Source of the DNA: DATFJT01 sp965230755 | GTDB taxonomy: Bacteria > Bacteroidota > Bacteroidia > Chitinophagales > Saprospiraceae | NCBI GenBank assembly: GCA_965230755.1 | Contig: CBDDLT010000011.1 | Coordinates: 124,001-188,000, forward strand | DNA: 64,000 nt | Direction of reading: 5' to 3' | In this document: positions 1 to 9,800 of the stretch, in pieces | How positions within the stretch are numbered: position 1 is the stretch's first letter | How the letters are laid out: each line of letters opens with the position of its first letter | Position numbers and translations under genes: made by a program | Notes under the pieces: generated by a model | The model's database searches: none | Told to the model about the DNA's origin: nothing | Seen by the model: the letters and a program-made list of their open reading frames with translations, nothing else

Positions 1-3000
1 TTGTGGAAATACAACTTCAGCTAGACAAGTTGTAACTGTTGCTGATGATGGACCTCCGGTATTTATTAATGTTCCATCCGGTCTCACAGCGTCTTGTCTT
101 GGAGAAGTAATTCCAAACGGAACTCCAACAGTGACGGATAATTGTGACGATGATGTAGATTTGACATTCGAGGATAATCTTAACGGAAACGGATGTACTG
201 GAACCATGATAAGAACATGGACAGCAGAAGACGCTTGTGGTAATACCTCTACGGCAGAACAAAGCATCACTTTATTGGATAACGAAAATCCAGTAATAGA
301 AGGAGTAGGTGACGATGAAGAGATATCCTGTGACGAGGATGTTGAATTCAGCAATCCAACTGCAACAGATAATTGTGATGACGATGTAGATATTAGTTTC
401 AGTGATGTAACTACTCCGGGCTCTTGTGAGCATGAGTATACAGTAACTAGAACATGGATAGCAGAAGATAACTGTGGAAATACTGCGAGAGCAGAGCAAA
501 CAATAACGGTTTCAGATGACGAGTCACCTGTATTTGTAGATGTACCTCAGGACATAGAAGTTTCTTGTGAGAGGGGAACCACTACAGAAGGTGTTCCTAC
601 GGTTGAAGATAACTGTGATGATAATGTGAAGTTGACATTCTCGGATGATTCTAATGGATCTGGATGTAACGAGTCTATTATCAGAACATGGACAGCGGAG
701 GATGCCTGTGGTAATACAGCAACTGCTGAACAGCGCATTAGAATTGTTGATGAAGAGAAACCTATTATTAGTGGAGTAGGTGATGATGAGGAAATATCCT
801 GTGATGAGGATGTTGAATTCAGTGATCCAACTGCGACTGACAATTGTGACGAGGATGTTGACTTAAGTTATACTGATCAGACCATTGCAGGTACTTGTGA
901 TTATGAGTATACTATCACAAGAACATGGATTGCTGAGGACGCGTGTGGTAATTCGACCAGAGCTTCTCAAACAATAACAGTGGTTGATGATACAGCTCCG
1001 GAGTTTGTAGATCTTCAATCGCCAATTGAAGTAAACTGTAACGAAGATGGAACAGTAACTGAAGGTAGACCTGTGGTTCAAGACAATTGTGATCCTGATG
1101 TCAACTTAACTTTTGTTGACGACGAGTCTGGAAGCGGTTGCGACAGAGTTATCATCAGAACATGGACGGCAGAAGATGCTTGTGGAAATAGCACTACTGC
1201 AGAGCAGATTATTGAAATCAATGATACTGACTCGCCAAGTTTAAGTGGTATCGATGATGATAAGACGATCTCATGTGATGAGGATTTGATATTCAGTAAT
1301 CCAACTGCTACTGACAACTGCGATGATGACGTTGAAATAAGCTTCTCGGATGATACAGTAGATGGAAGTTGTGATCATGAATACACAGTTACCAGAACTT
1401 GGATAGCCGAGGATGATTGTGGAAATAGAGATGTTGCTTCTCAATCCATCACGGTTCGAGATAATGTTGCTCCATACTTCGGAAATGTACCGCAAGATAT
1501 TACGGTGGATTGTGAAGATGATGCTGAGCTGAATGGCAGACCTGAAGTCTTTGATAATTGTGATGACGACGTTCAGTTGACCTTTACAGATGATTCTAAC
1601 GGATCTGATTGTAATGGATCGATTACAAGGACATGGATCGCTGAAGATGCCTGTGGTAATACGAATTCTGTGGAACAATCAATTGTTATCATAGATGATA
1701 TTGCCCCAGTGATAGAGCAACCAGCAGATGTTGAGATAGCTTGTGATGATGTAATCAACATTCCTGAACCTACGGTTACAGATAATTGTAAGTCAGAAAA
1801 CTTGATGATTACGTTTACGGATGACATAGTTCAGAATGATTGCCCAGGTAATCAGAGAATTATCAGAACTTGGGTAGCCGAGGATGCATGTGGTAATACT
1901 TCGACGGCTGAGCAAAACATCAGTATTGTCGATGACATAGCTCCGGAATTCGATCCGGAAAGTTTAGCGGATGTTTCAGTTGACTGTGAAGAGGATCTTA
2001 TTCCTGTTGATGAGCCAACTGCGACAGATAATTGCTCGAGCGATGTTACACTCACTTATTCTGATGTAAACAGCAATGAAGGTTGTCTCGGATCTATTAC
2101 CAGAGTTTGGACAGCGGAGGATGAGTGTGGTAATACGAGTACAGCTGAACAGAATATTGTATTTGTGGATGATACGGATCCTATCATCGATGGAGTAGGA
2201 GAGGCTGATACTATTCAGTGTTCTGATAACGTAGAATTCAGCAATCCGTTTGCTACGGATAACTGCGACGACAGTCCGGCCTTGAACTTCAGAGATGAAG
2301 TGATTCCTGGCGGTTGTCCGAATGAATATACCGTTATAAGGACATGGATAGCGGAAGACGCATGTGGAAATACAGTTGAAGCTAGTCAATCGATAAGTGT
2401 GATTGATTCTATTGCTCCTGAGTTCTCTAATGTACCGGAAGATATCACGGTTAACTTGGGAGATGGAGATGTGATTCCTAATGTTCCAATCGACGTTTTC
2501 GTTGAGGATAACTGTGCAGTTGAGATGTACATAACTTATCAGGAGGATACCATTGATCTTGGATGTAATGCATATCGTCTGGATAGAATGTGGTCCGCTC
2601 ATGATGGTTGTGGAAATAGCTCCGAAGAGATTTGGAGTATCACTGTCCTGACGGAAGATGCCTTGTTTGTCGAAGCGCACAATAACGGTAGTTTATGTGT
2701 AGGCGATAACCTTGAGCTAACGGCAACATTCGTAGAGGATGCAGATTATAGATGGTTGGATGACGAAGGTGATTTGTTAAGCCAAAATAGTTCCTTCGTA
2801 ATATCGGATGTTGGTTTAGATGATGCGGGTTGGTATTATGTCGAAGTGAGTAAAGATGGATGTACTGTTGAGGATTCGACCTTAGTGGAAATTGGTCAGG
2901 GACCAACGGTGGCTATAACTGGAGAATTGGAGTACTGTGAAGGTGATACCATAATGATCAGTGCTACAGGAGCAGCTAGCTATTATTGGACTGGGCCATT

Positions 3001-6000
3001 TGGCTTTGAGCGATTTACTGCAGACTTCATGATATTCCAGGCAGCAGAATTCCATTCAGGAACTTATACCTTGATTGCTGCTGATAGCTTGGGATGCGAG
3101 AGCGAAACGAGCATTGAGATTAAAGTTGAAGACTGTGATATGACTTGTGATGCTAAAGCAGGATTGCTTGATTCACAGAGAGATAGTATATGTTTGGATG
3201 GAGAATCAGTGGATTTAGTGGCTGTGCGAGTTGTTCCTGCAGTTGTTCCGACTGATTTTGATCTTGTTTATGTATTGGTATCTCAACCAGATATGACGAT
3301 CATTGATATGTCTATGGACTTAGTCTTTACGGTCGATATGATAGGAGATTATTCTATCCATACCTTCGTATACAATCCATCAAGCTTTGATCTTACTCAG
3401 ATAGAATTGGGTGTTACCAATGTTTCTGATGTTCATGAATTGTTGATTCAAGGTGGAGGAGATATATGTGCAGCTCTTGACATAGTAGGTACGAAGTTCA
3501 ATGTTCACACTTGTTCATGTGAGGGAGAGTACAGAGAGGAAGAGATTACAAAAGCATGTGGTGGTAATGCCTACCTATGCTTGCCAATTCCTTTCGAGGA
3601 TTACGACGATTACGAGGTAACTGTTGATGGACAGGATTACGACAGCCGCGATTACTACGCTTGCGAGGTAGACAGAATAGTTCAGTATGATCTATGGTTG
3701 TTAAGCGATGGAGGCCAGTCAGGTCCTTATGAGCTAGTATCTTGGTTCGTAAACGGAATTGAATACAGTACAACATTCATGAACCCAGTCGAATTGGTAG
3801 ACTTTATGAATGATGTTGATCCTGAAGGTAATTGGACTTTGAGAACTGATCTAGACCTTATTGAAGGAGGAAACAATGATAACAGCTATAGTGCTATGTT
3901 GGTGAAAGAACTAACACTTCTTGGCCAGCCAATTGCTCAGATGAGCGTGTCCATAGCTTATAGAGGAGTTAACATTGCGATAGACCTTGGATCTGAGGGA
4001 GGTATGAGAACGGTGATCATTGATGACGGTGATTGTCCAGATACAATCAAAGTAACCATAGTAGAAGAACTACCAGAAATTCTAAGTACTTCGGTAGTAC
4101 ATACTTGTGGTGGCTTGAGCAACGGATCATTTGACATCGATATTCAAGGAAATGAAGATGACTACACTTGGGATTGGACACCAAATATTTCCAGCTCGAA
4201 TAGAGCGGATAATTTAGAAGCAGGTGTTTATACTGTAGTAATTACTGCGGTTGACGATCCTAATTGTCAGATAACAGAACAGATTGAGATACTAGAGATT
4301 GATGACGAGGCAACAATTGCTGATCTACAAGCTGCAACCTGTGCAGGATACGATGGTAGAGTAACCGTTCTTCCGGAAAATGCCTTGAGCTATAGATGGA
4401 GTGACGGTTTAATGACCACAAGAAATACTAGAAACAATCTCTCTGGAGGTGTTTACGGTGTTACGGTTAGTTACCAGTCAGGATGTTCAGCAAGTGCTAC
4501 TTTCGAAATTCTTACTGTGAACAGTCTTGCAGTAAGTGTGGATAGCATTGCGGACAGAACTTGTTCAGAAGGCGGATTTGCTGCTCTTGCGGTTGAAAGT
4601 GGAAGTGGCAACTACATTTTCGAATGGAGTGATGATTCTTCGATCAATGCTAGTATGAGATCCGGTTTAGAAGTTGGAGTATATCAAGTAAGAGTAATTG
4701 ATCAGTCCAACACAGACATCTGTGTACAGGAAATCGAACTTGAAATTCTTGATGATTGTGATTGTACAGGATCATACAGCGAGACTACCATAGAAGTTAA
4801 CTGTGGCGAAGGTGCATGGTACTGCACGGATATTGCAGAGTCTGATTTCAATGGTATATCTGTTGAGATTAACGGTACAGAATACTACGGACCATTCGAA
4901 TCATGTGGTGACAATAACTTCATGAAGTATCAGTACGATGTACTGCTTGGTGAAGGTTATTTCGGACCATACGAGGTGGTTGACTGGAAGGTTAACGGAG
5001 TATCTTACAGTGGTAGATTCGACAATATTGATCAGATTGTGGACTTCATGAACTTGAATGATCCAACAGGAAACTGGGTGATCGATAGAAATTCGAAGAG
5101 AATCACAGGTGGTGACTTTGATAATTCTTACGGGTCATTGATCATTAAGCAATTGAGATTTATCGTTGTAGATAGAGTCGATAGTCTGGGACTAGGATTT
5201 GGTAATTTACCTGGCAATATCGCTGTAAGATTGAGCGAGAAAGTCAATACGATCCTTATCCAAGAGGAAGGGGCAGATTGCCCGGATACTGTAGTTGTAA
5301 CTCTTGTAGAAGTAGATGGACTTAACGTGAATGTATTGTTCACAACGGACGCTTCATGCAGTGAAAACAACGGAGTAGCTTCTTTGGCTCCTATCGACTA
5401 TGACTACGCTTGGAGTGATGGTGGAAGCGGATCATTTAGAAATGATTTAGCTCAAGGTATATACACAGTCACTGCGACGTTCAACGATTGTGAAGAGACA
5501 GTGGAGGTAGTTATCAACAAAGACTTCGGTGAGGGTTGTGACGATTGTGATGATCTGATTCTTGAAGAGTACATTGATACGACCTTCGTAGATTGTTCTG
5601 AGGAGTACACATTGTGTATCCACGTTGATCCTCTAACAATGCAGAATACAGTATACGAATTGAATGGAGAGCTTGTAGAGCTTACAGAGCCTTGTGAGAT
5701 CGATACAGTGAGATTTGCTTACAACTATACAGTTATTCCTAATAGTGGTGCATTCGGACCATATATATTGAATAGCTGGACCATCAATGGTGTAACACAT
5801 AGTGGAACCTTTGACAATATTCAGGAATTGGTTGATTTGCTTAATGTTTGGGATCCGGACGGAAACTGGGTTAAGACAAATACTGGTGATATCATCGGTG
5901 GAATGTCTTCTGATATCCCAAGCAACATGAGCATTACTCAATTCATGACGGATATAACTGTTAAAGTAATTCCGGAAGTATTATACGGACCAGTCGCTTA

Positions 6001-6646
6001 CGAGTTGACTGTGACAGAAGGAGAGCATATTTTCATAGCCTACAATGAGGAACTGGGATGTAGAGATACATTGGATATTTCAGTGGATTGTGATGAAGCC
6101 TTAGTGGCCAACGATGACCTGATTACCATGGAGTCTTCTGACATCCAAGTAACGGTAGATGTAGCTGAAAATGACCATCTGTCTTACGGTCCAATGTACA
6201 TTAGAATTACGGAGCAGCCTGCCAATGGTTGGGCAAGAGTCAATAGCGACAATACGATCAGCTATAACTCCGGTTTTGATAGATGTGAGAAAGGTGAAGA
6301 TGATCGATTGAGATATGAAGTAGTAATGGATGGCCAGACGGCAGAAGCTGAGTTGCAGATTTTGTTCGAATGCTCAGGTTTGAGAATCCCAGATGTTATC
6401 AGTCCGAACGGAGATGGTATCGATGATGGATTCGAAATCGAGGGACTAGATGAGTCCTTGCCAACAAGCGTTACCATCTATAATACTTTGGGTCAATTGA
6501 TTTATCACTCAGATAATTATCAATCTGAACCTGCTTGGAATGGAAGTACAAGATTCGATAATAACTATACCTCATCCACTTACTTCTATGTGGTTCAACA
6601 GGAAGGAAAGAAGAGGTATACCGGATACTTCCAGATAGTGAACTAA
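1..6646 (+). CDS. Giant T9SS-secreted adhesin-like repeat protein (5' end outside window)
   Basis: The frame is open from base 2, so the gene begins upstream of the window; the GTG at 131 is only an internal codon. From N to C the visible part shows: about eleven complete HYR-like repeats with the signature DNCxDD...RTWxAEDxCGNxxxAxQ (to about 2650); two Ig-like domains (about 2660-3130); a cysteine-rich segment; a roughly 190-residue domain present three times (from 3512, 4757 and 5537); SprB-like repeats between them (about 4090-4745 and 5335-5520); a cadherin-like/Big domain (about 6100-6370); and a C-terminal gliding-motility-associated (CHU_C, type B) sorting domain beginning near IPDVISPNGDGIDDGF. 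Known: such C-termini direct export through the type IX secretion system and attachment to the cell surface. Inference: a very long cell-surface adhesin or matrix protein. Acidic Asp/Glu-rich loops suggest calcium binding. Ligand unknown. Confidence 0.9.
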   Translation, partial: CGNTTSARQVVTVADDGPPVFINVPSGLTASCLGEVIPNGTPTVTDNCDDDVDLTFEDNLNGNGCTGTMIRTWTAEDACGNTSTAEQSITLLDNENPVIEGVGDDEEISCDEDVEFSNPTATDNCDDDVDISFSDVTTPGSCEHEYTVTRTWIAEDNCGNTARAEQTITVSDDESPVFVDVPQDIEVSCERGTTTEGVPTVEDNCDDNVKLTFSDDSNGSGCNESIIRTWTAEDACGNTATAEQRIRIVDEEKPIISGVGDDEEISCDEDVEFSDPTATDNCDEDVDLSYTDQTIAGTCDYEYTITRTWIAEDACGNSTRASQTITVVDDTAPEFVDLQSPIEVNCNEDGTVTEGRPVVQDNCDPDVNLTFVDDESGSGCDRVIIRTWTAEDACGNSTTAEQIIEINDTDSPSLSGIDDDKTISCDEDLIFSNPTATDNCDDDVEISFSDDTVDGSCDHEYTVTRTWIAEDDCGNRDVASQSITVRDNVAPYFGNVPQDITVDCEDDAELNGRPEVFDNCDDDVQLTFTDDSNGSDCNGSITRTWIAEDACGNTNSVEQSIVIIDDIAPVIEQPADVEIACDDVINIPEPTVTDNCKSENLMITFTDDIVQNDCPGNQRIIRTWVAEDACGNTSTAEQNISIVDDIAPEFDPESLADVSVDCEEDLIPVDEPTATDNCSSDVTLTYSDVNSNEGCLGSITRVWTAEDECGNTSTAEQNIVFVDDTDPIIDGVGEADTIQCSDNVEFSNPFATDNCDDSPALNFRDEVIPGGCPNEYTVIRTWIAEDACGNTVEASQSISVIDSIAPEFSNVPEDITVNLGDGDVIPNVPIDVFVEDNCAVEMYITYQEDTIDLGCNAYRLDRMWSAHDGCGNSSEEIWSITVLTEDALFVEAHNNGSLCVGDNLELTATFVEDADYRWLDDEGDLLSQNSSFVISDVGLDDAGWYYVEVSKDGCTVEDSTLVEIGQGPTVAITGELEYCEGDTIMISATGAASYYWTGPFGFERFTADFMIFQAAEFHSGTYTLIAADSLGCESETSIEIKVEDCDMTCDAKAGLLDSQRDSICLDGESVDLVAVRVVPAVVPTDFDLVYVLVSQPDMTIIDMSMDLVFTVDMIGDYSIHTFVYNPSSFDLTQIELGVTNVSDVHELLIQGGGDICAALDIVGTKFNVHTCSCEGEYREEEITKACGGNAYLCLPIPFEDYDDYEVTVDGQDYDSRDYYACEVDRIVQYDLWLLSDGGQSGPYELVSWFVNGIEYSTTFMNPVELVDFMNDVDPEGNWTLRTDLDLIEGGNNDNSYSAMLVKELTLLGQPIAQMSVSIAYRGVNIAIDLGSEGGMRTVIIDDGDCPDTIKVTIVEELPEILSTSVVHTCGGLSNGSFDIDIQGNEDDYTWDWTPNISSSNRADNLEAGVYTVVITAVDDPNCQITEQIEILEIDDEATIADLQAATCAGYDGRVTVLPENALSYRWSDGLMTTRNTRNNLSGGVYGVTVSYQSGCSASATFEILTVNSLAVSVDSIADRTCSEGGFAALAVESGSGNYIFEWSDDSSINASMRSGLEVGVYQVRVIDQSNTDICVQEIELEILDDCDCTGSYSETTIEVNCGEGAWYCTDIAESDFNGISVEINGTEYYGPFESCGDNNFMKYQYDVLLGEGYFGPYEVVDWKVNGVSYSGRFDNIDQIVDFMNLNDPTGNWVIDRNSKRITGGDFDNSYGSLIIKQLRFIVVDRVDSLGLGFGNLPGNIAVRLSEKVNTILIQEEGADCPDTVVVTLVEVDGLNVNVLFTTDASCSENNGVASLAPIDYDYAWSDGGSGSFRNDLAQGIYTVTATFNDCEETVEVVINKDFGEGCDDCDDLILEEYIDTTFVDCSEEYTLCIHVDPLTMQNTVYELNGELVELTEPCEIDTVRFAYNYTVIPNSGAFGPYILNSWTINGVTHSGTFDNIQELVDLLNVWDPDGNWVKTNTGDIIGGMSSDIPSNMSITQFMTDITVKVIPEVLYGPVAYELTVTEGEHIFIAYNEELGCRDTLDISVDCDEALVANDDLITMESSDIQVTVDVAENDHLSYGPMYIRITEQPANGWARVNSDNTISYNSGFDRCEKGEDDRLRYEVVMDGQTAEAELQILFECSGLRIPDVISPNGDGIDDGFEIEGLDESLPTSVTIYNTLGQLIYHSDNYQSEPAWNGSTRFDNNYTSSTYFYVVQQEGKKRYTGYFQIVN
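2..2650 (+). repeat. Array of HYR-like repeats with a two-unit (about 471 bp) higher-order period
   Basis: Protein-coding repeats of about 77-80 codons, each carrying DNC, RTWxAED and CGN motifs. Odd and even units differ consistently. Odd units have GSGC...IIRTWTAED followed by a GVGDDEEISCDEDVEFSNP-type linker. Even units have GSC(D/E)HEYTVTRTWIAED followed by a VPQDIEVSC-type linker. The linker-plus-DNC landmark recurs near 340, 811 and 1282, a spacing of 471 bp, and again near 2231. The last unit (around 2500-2640) is the most divergent. Confidence 0.85.
3512..6092 (+). repeat. Three copies of an unrecognised ~190-residue domain within the adhesin
   Basis: Copies start near 3512, 4757 and 5537. 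Each opens with a C-x-C or CDDC pair. Each contains GPYxLxSWxxNG, then a Gly/Thr-Phe-x-N run leading to ELVDFMN, then a DPxGNW motif followed by an IxGG turn. Copies 1 and 2 end with CPDTxxVTxVE, while copy 3 ends with a C-x-DT variant. Three SprB-like repeats separate copies 1 and 2, and one separates copies 2 and 3. I do not recognise the domain family. Confidence 0.7.
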
Positions 6647-6669
6647 GATTCTAATAAATCAAATTGAAG

Positions 6670-6699
6670 GAGGCTACCCGTAAGGAGTAGCCTCTTTTT
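6670..6699 (+). terminator. Rho-independent terminator after the adhesin gene
   Basis: A perfect 8-bp stem, GAGGCTAC (6670-6677) with GTAGCCTC (6687-6694), has a 9-nt loop and is followed directly by TTTTT. It lies 23 bp after the adhesin stop codon. Confidence 0.9.
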
Positions 6700-6820
6700 G
6701 CTTGCAAAATATTGACGATTAGTATATTAACAATTAGATTAAGATTTGTTAAAAAGCACTTGAGCTCTTAAATTGATGAATAACTAATATTTGTGTAATT
6801 TGAGATCAAAGTATAAGCTT

Positions 6821-8818
6821 ATGAAAACTCTTTTTCCAATCATTTTCTTTTTGTGTTCACTGTTTTCCATTACATATGGACAAACCGAATACAGTATTTG
6901 TGAAATCCAAGGACCTGATGTGGCCAGTCCCTATGATGGTCAGGTAGTAAAAACCAGAGGTGTGGTTACGGCAGATTTGTCTGCAGATGACAAATTGAAG
7001 GGCTTTTTTATTCAAAGTGATTGCGACATTACTTTGCCAAGCTCTAAGGGTATTTTTGTTTACACTGGGAATGAACCGCAAACTTTTTCAGTAGGTGACG
7101 AGGTAGAGTTGGTCGCTGAAGTCAAGGAGTTCTTTGAGCTTACTGAGTTGACCAATATTACGGAATTTAATGTGCTATCAAGCGGCAATACTGTTGAACC
7201 GACGGTAGTCAGTTTGCCGGTTTCCAGAAGGTCCGATTTGGAGCTTTTTGAGGGAATGTTGGTCAGATTCGAACAAGAGTTATTTGTAACCGATCAATTC
7301 AATCTGGGAAGATTCGGCGAAGTTAGCTTGTCATCTGGTTCTTATCGCATGATACCTACCCAGATCGTAGATCCAAATGATTCCGATCCTTCCGGGAATA
7401 ATTACGAAGGAACATCCAATGTATTTGCCATATCGAGTCAGGAGTTGGCGAATGAGAATAATTACTTCATCTTGGATGATGGTAGCACCCAGCAATTTCC
7501 TTCACCAGTCCCATATTGGGATGAAGATGATCAAACACTGACTATTGGCAGTAGTGTTGAAGGTCTTGAAGGTGTAATGACTTACAGTTTTAGTGAGTAC
7601 CGATTACATCCAACATCCGCTGTTGAGTTTGATCTAGCAGACAGGGATGATCTGATAACATTTGTTTCTGAGGTTCCGCCATTGATCAATATTTGTGCGT
7701 TTAACGTGCTGAACTACTTCACTACTTTAGATGTTTGGGGTGCCACGACGGATGCTGAATTGGATAGACAAACCAACAAAATTATTAATGCTTTAGATGT
7801 CATTCAAGCCGATGTGTTCGGATTAATGGAAATCGAAAATAATGGAGATGAAGCCTATTCGAGCCTGCTGAATGAATTAAATTTGAGAGTTGATCTTCAA
7901 GTCTATGCGGCTTTAGACGCGGCTGATCCTGGCAGTTTTAATACCAAGTCCGTGATTTTTTATAATACTTCTACTGTAGAACCAGTAGGACAACTGTATG
8001 CTACCGATCCAACGCAGTTTGAGCGACCTTCATTGGCACAGATATTCAAACCCAAGGGAGAAGATGGTGGAGAGTTTTTATATGTTGTCAATCACTTGAG
8101 ATTTAAAGGTTGTGATGGTGCTGAAGGGCTGAATCAAGATCAAAATGATGGTCAGGCATGTTATAACCAAAGGCGAAAAGATCAAGTTAATGCCTTAATT
8201 TCTTTCATCGAAAATATTAAGTCACAGACCGGAATCGAGTCAGTTTTTGTTATGGGAGATATGAACGCTTATCATCAAGAAGATCCGATAGATCTATTCA
8301 GATCGAATGGGTATCAAAGCTATTTTGACGAAAATGAGACTTCGTTTTTGTTTCGTGGTGAACTAGGTGCTTTGGACCATGCAATGCTTAACGAGGAGGC
8401 AATGGATAAGACTTTTGAAGGACAGATACTACATATTAATTCTAAAGAGCCGCGATTCCTCGATTATACCGATGATAACGAGGCATTTTATCAGGACAAC
8501 GAATACAGGTCTTCGGATCACGATCCCGTTATTCTTTGGATTAATCGAGACAAACTTTTGTCCAACGATGAGTCGATTGTTGAGGAAGATGCATTGCCAC
8601 AGATCTACCCCAATCCTTCATCGGGACAATTAATTGTTGATGTTCCGGAGTCTGCAAGCATTGAAAAAATGAGATTGTTCGATTTGGAAGGGCAATTGAT
8701 TAAAGAGCTGGATGTTATGAACAGAAGTTTCCAATTGAATGAGTTAGTATCTTCTACTTATATTCTTGAAATAGAGAGTGCTGAGTACATCATTGCTTTG
8801 CCTTGGGTAAAAAGATAA
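6821..8818 (+). CDS. Secreted endonuclease/exonuclease/phosphatase-family nuclease with T9SS type A tail (ExeM-like)
   Basis: About 665 residues from the ATG at 6821, chosen because it starts a clean signal peptide (MKTLFPIIFFLCSLFSITYG). An upstream in-frame TTG at 6791 would put a polar leader ahead of it. Residues about 22-270 resemble the OB-fold region of ExeM/YhcR-type nucleases. Residues about 280-570 are an endonuclease/exonuclease/phosphatase domain with LMEIEN, NHLRFKG, MGDMNAY, LDHAMLN and SSDHDPV motifs, covering the expected metal-binding Glu/Asp and catalytic His positions. The C-terminus (IYPNPSSGQ onward) is a type A T9SS sorting domain. Likely role: extracellular DNA degradation for nutrient (phosphate or nucleoside) scavenging. 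The nucleoside transporter and uridine kinase at 33-35 kb would fit that use. Confidence 0.9.
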   Translation: MKTLFPIIFFLCSLFSITYGQTEYSICEIQGPDVASPYDGQVVKTRGVVTADLSADDKLKGFFIQSDCDITLPSSKGIFVYTGNEPQTFSVGDEVELVAEVKEFFELTELTNITEFNVLSSGNTVEPTVVSLPVSRRSDLELFEGMLVRFEQELFVTDQFNLGRFGEVSLSSGSYRMIPTQIVDPNDSDPSGNNYEGTSNVFAISSQELANENNYFILDDGSTQQFPSPVPYWDEDDQTLTIGSSVEGLEGVMTYSFSEYRLHPTSAVEFDLADRDDLITFVSEVPPLINICAFNVLNYFTTLDVWGATTDAELDRQTNKIINALDVIQADVFGLMEIENNGDEAYSSLLNELNLRVDLQVYAALDAADPGSFNTKSVIFYNTSTVEPVGQLYATDPTQFERPSLAQIFKPKGEDGGEFLYVVNHLRFKGCDGAEGLNQDQNDGQACYNQRRKDQVNALISFIENIKSQTGIESVFVMGDMNAYHQEDPIDLFRSNGYQSYFDENETSFLFRGELGALDHAMLNEEAMDKTFEGQILHINSKEPRFLDYTDDNEAFYQDNEYRSSDHDPVILWINRDKLLSNDESIVEEDALPQIYPNPSSGQLIVDVPESASIEKMRLFDLEGQLIKELDVMNRSFQLNELVSSTYILEIESAEYIIALPWVKR

Positions 8819-8884
8819 GCTTCTATTGGCTTAATAGGTTTGCCTTTTGTTTCTCGAGGTATTGCTAGAATAGTTCGTCAAGGT

Positions 8885-9526
8885 TTACTGAGCTAAATTA
8901 ACTTCTTGTGTCGAATGTCGAATAGATACAATATTGCTTGTATCTCCGATGATTTCGTCTATAAGACCAAAGCTCCTCGCTTCGCGGGCGTTGAGATACT
9001 TGTCCCTCAAGAAGAATTCTTCGATCTTTTGCCAACTATGTCCGGTTTGCTGGCCCATTAGATGAAAGATCTGCGCTTGGAGTCTTTCTTGTTCCCTGGT
9101 TGCAATCCTCACATCTTCGGTATACCCCCTTGATCCTCCGCCTGTTGGATGCATATGGATGGTAGAATGGGGCAGGGCAAATCGCTTTCCCTTTTCGCCA
9201 GAACTCAATATAAAGGTGGCCATGCTTCCCGTAAATCCTACGGAATAGGTATGGACTGGGGCATTCAACATTTTCATCGTATCGTAAATAGCCAATCCGG
9301 AGTATACCTCACCACCAGGGCTTTGTATATATAGGTTTATTGGAAGTTCTGAAGCGATACTATTTAGGTATAGGAGTTGAGCCACCACCATTCTGGAAAC
9401 GGTCTCGTTGATTGTTCCACCAAGGAATATGATACGCTCTTTAAGCAAGAGACTATAAATGTCGTAGGCTCGTTCTCCTTTTCCCGAACGGTCGATGACC
9501 ATAGGGACTACATTGGCTTCTATCAT
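8885..9526 (-). CDS. clpP: ClpP-family serine protease (divergent paralogue)
   Basis: About 213 residues from the ATG at 9526, which gives the usual ClpP opening (VPMVIDRSGKGERAYDIYS). The longer open frame to 9598 would overlap the upstream gene. The catalytic triad is visible: Ser in GSMATFILSSG, His in STIHMHP, and Asp in the LRDKYLNAREA segment. It differs from the typical housekeeping ClpP: FTGSMATF where the usual sequence is like AASMxAxLL, and PTGGGSRGYTEDV after the active-site His. No clpX or tig lies beside it. It is the last gene of a likely operon with an ECF sigma factor and a small anti-sigma-like protein, 7 bp after the latter. Known: ClpP forms a barrel protease fed by a Clp ATPase. 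Inference: this may be a second ClpP with a regulatory job tied to the sigma factor. Confidence 0.9.
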   Translation of the reverse strand: MIEANVVPMVIDRSGKGERAYDIYSLLLKERIIFLGGTINETVSRMVVAQLLYLNSIASELPINLYIQSPGGEVYSGLAIYDTMKMLNAPVHTYSVGFTGSMATFILSSGEKGKRFALPHSTIHMHPTGGGSRGYTEDVRIATREQERLQAQIFHLMGQQTGHSWQKIEEFFLRDKYLNAREARSFGLIDEIIGDTSNIVSIRHSTQEVNLAQ

Positions 9527-9533
9527 AAGTTGA

Positions 9534-9800
9534 TTATTCGAATATTTGATAAATACTTCTCGTGAATGCGGACTTATTAGGATCACTGAAAATTTCAAAG
9601 TGTAAGTTTTTCAATTCTTCTTTTTGTTTTTCTCTATGGTACATTCTAATCAGCTGGAATAGCTTTTTCTGAACCAAAAACTCTCTTTTTAGGCCAGAAT
9701 TAATGGACAACTTTACTTCGAAAAGAAATTGATCCATAGGGGAGAGCTCCCCAAGAAGATAAGCCTCTATTGCTTTAGTGTTACTCCGTGAAATCATCAT
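9534..9800 (-). CDS. Small anti-sigma-like protein
   Basis: 88 residues; two adjacent ATGs (9800, 9797) could each serve as the start. The N-terminus (IEAYLLGELSPMDQFLFEVKLSINSGL) has the pattern common at the start of Bacteroidota anti-sigma factors (I-x-x-YL-x-GELS-x-x-(D/E)xxxFE). It has no transmembrane segment and no FecR domain, so it would be a short soluble version. The start overlaps the sigma-factor stop by 20 bp, which implies translational coupling. Inference: it holds or modulates the ECF sigma factor. It could also be an unrelated small protein; the family call rests on the N-terminal motif only. Confidence 0.65.
   Translation of the reverse strand: MMISRSNTKAIEAYLLGELSPMDQFLFEVKLSINSGLKREFLVQKKLFQLIRMYHREKQKEELKNLHFEIFSDPNKSAFTRSIYQIFE

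Noticed and set aside
131..2650. Regular repeats that might suggest a CRISPR array
   Set aside because: Repeats are ~235 bp, in frame, and encode conserved protein motifs; there are no short identical repeats with unique spacers and no cas genes.
1976..2680. 234-codon open frame on the minus strand inside the adhesin
   Set aside because: A shadow of the repetitive GAT/AAC-rich coding frame; composition is not that of a real protein and the plus-strand domains are unmistakable.
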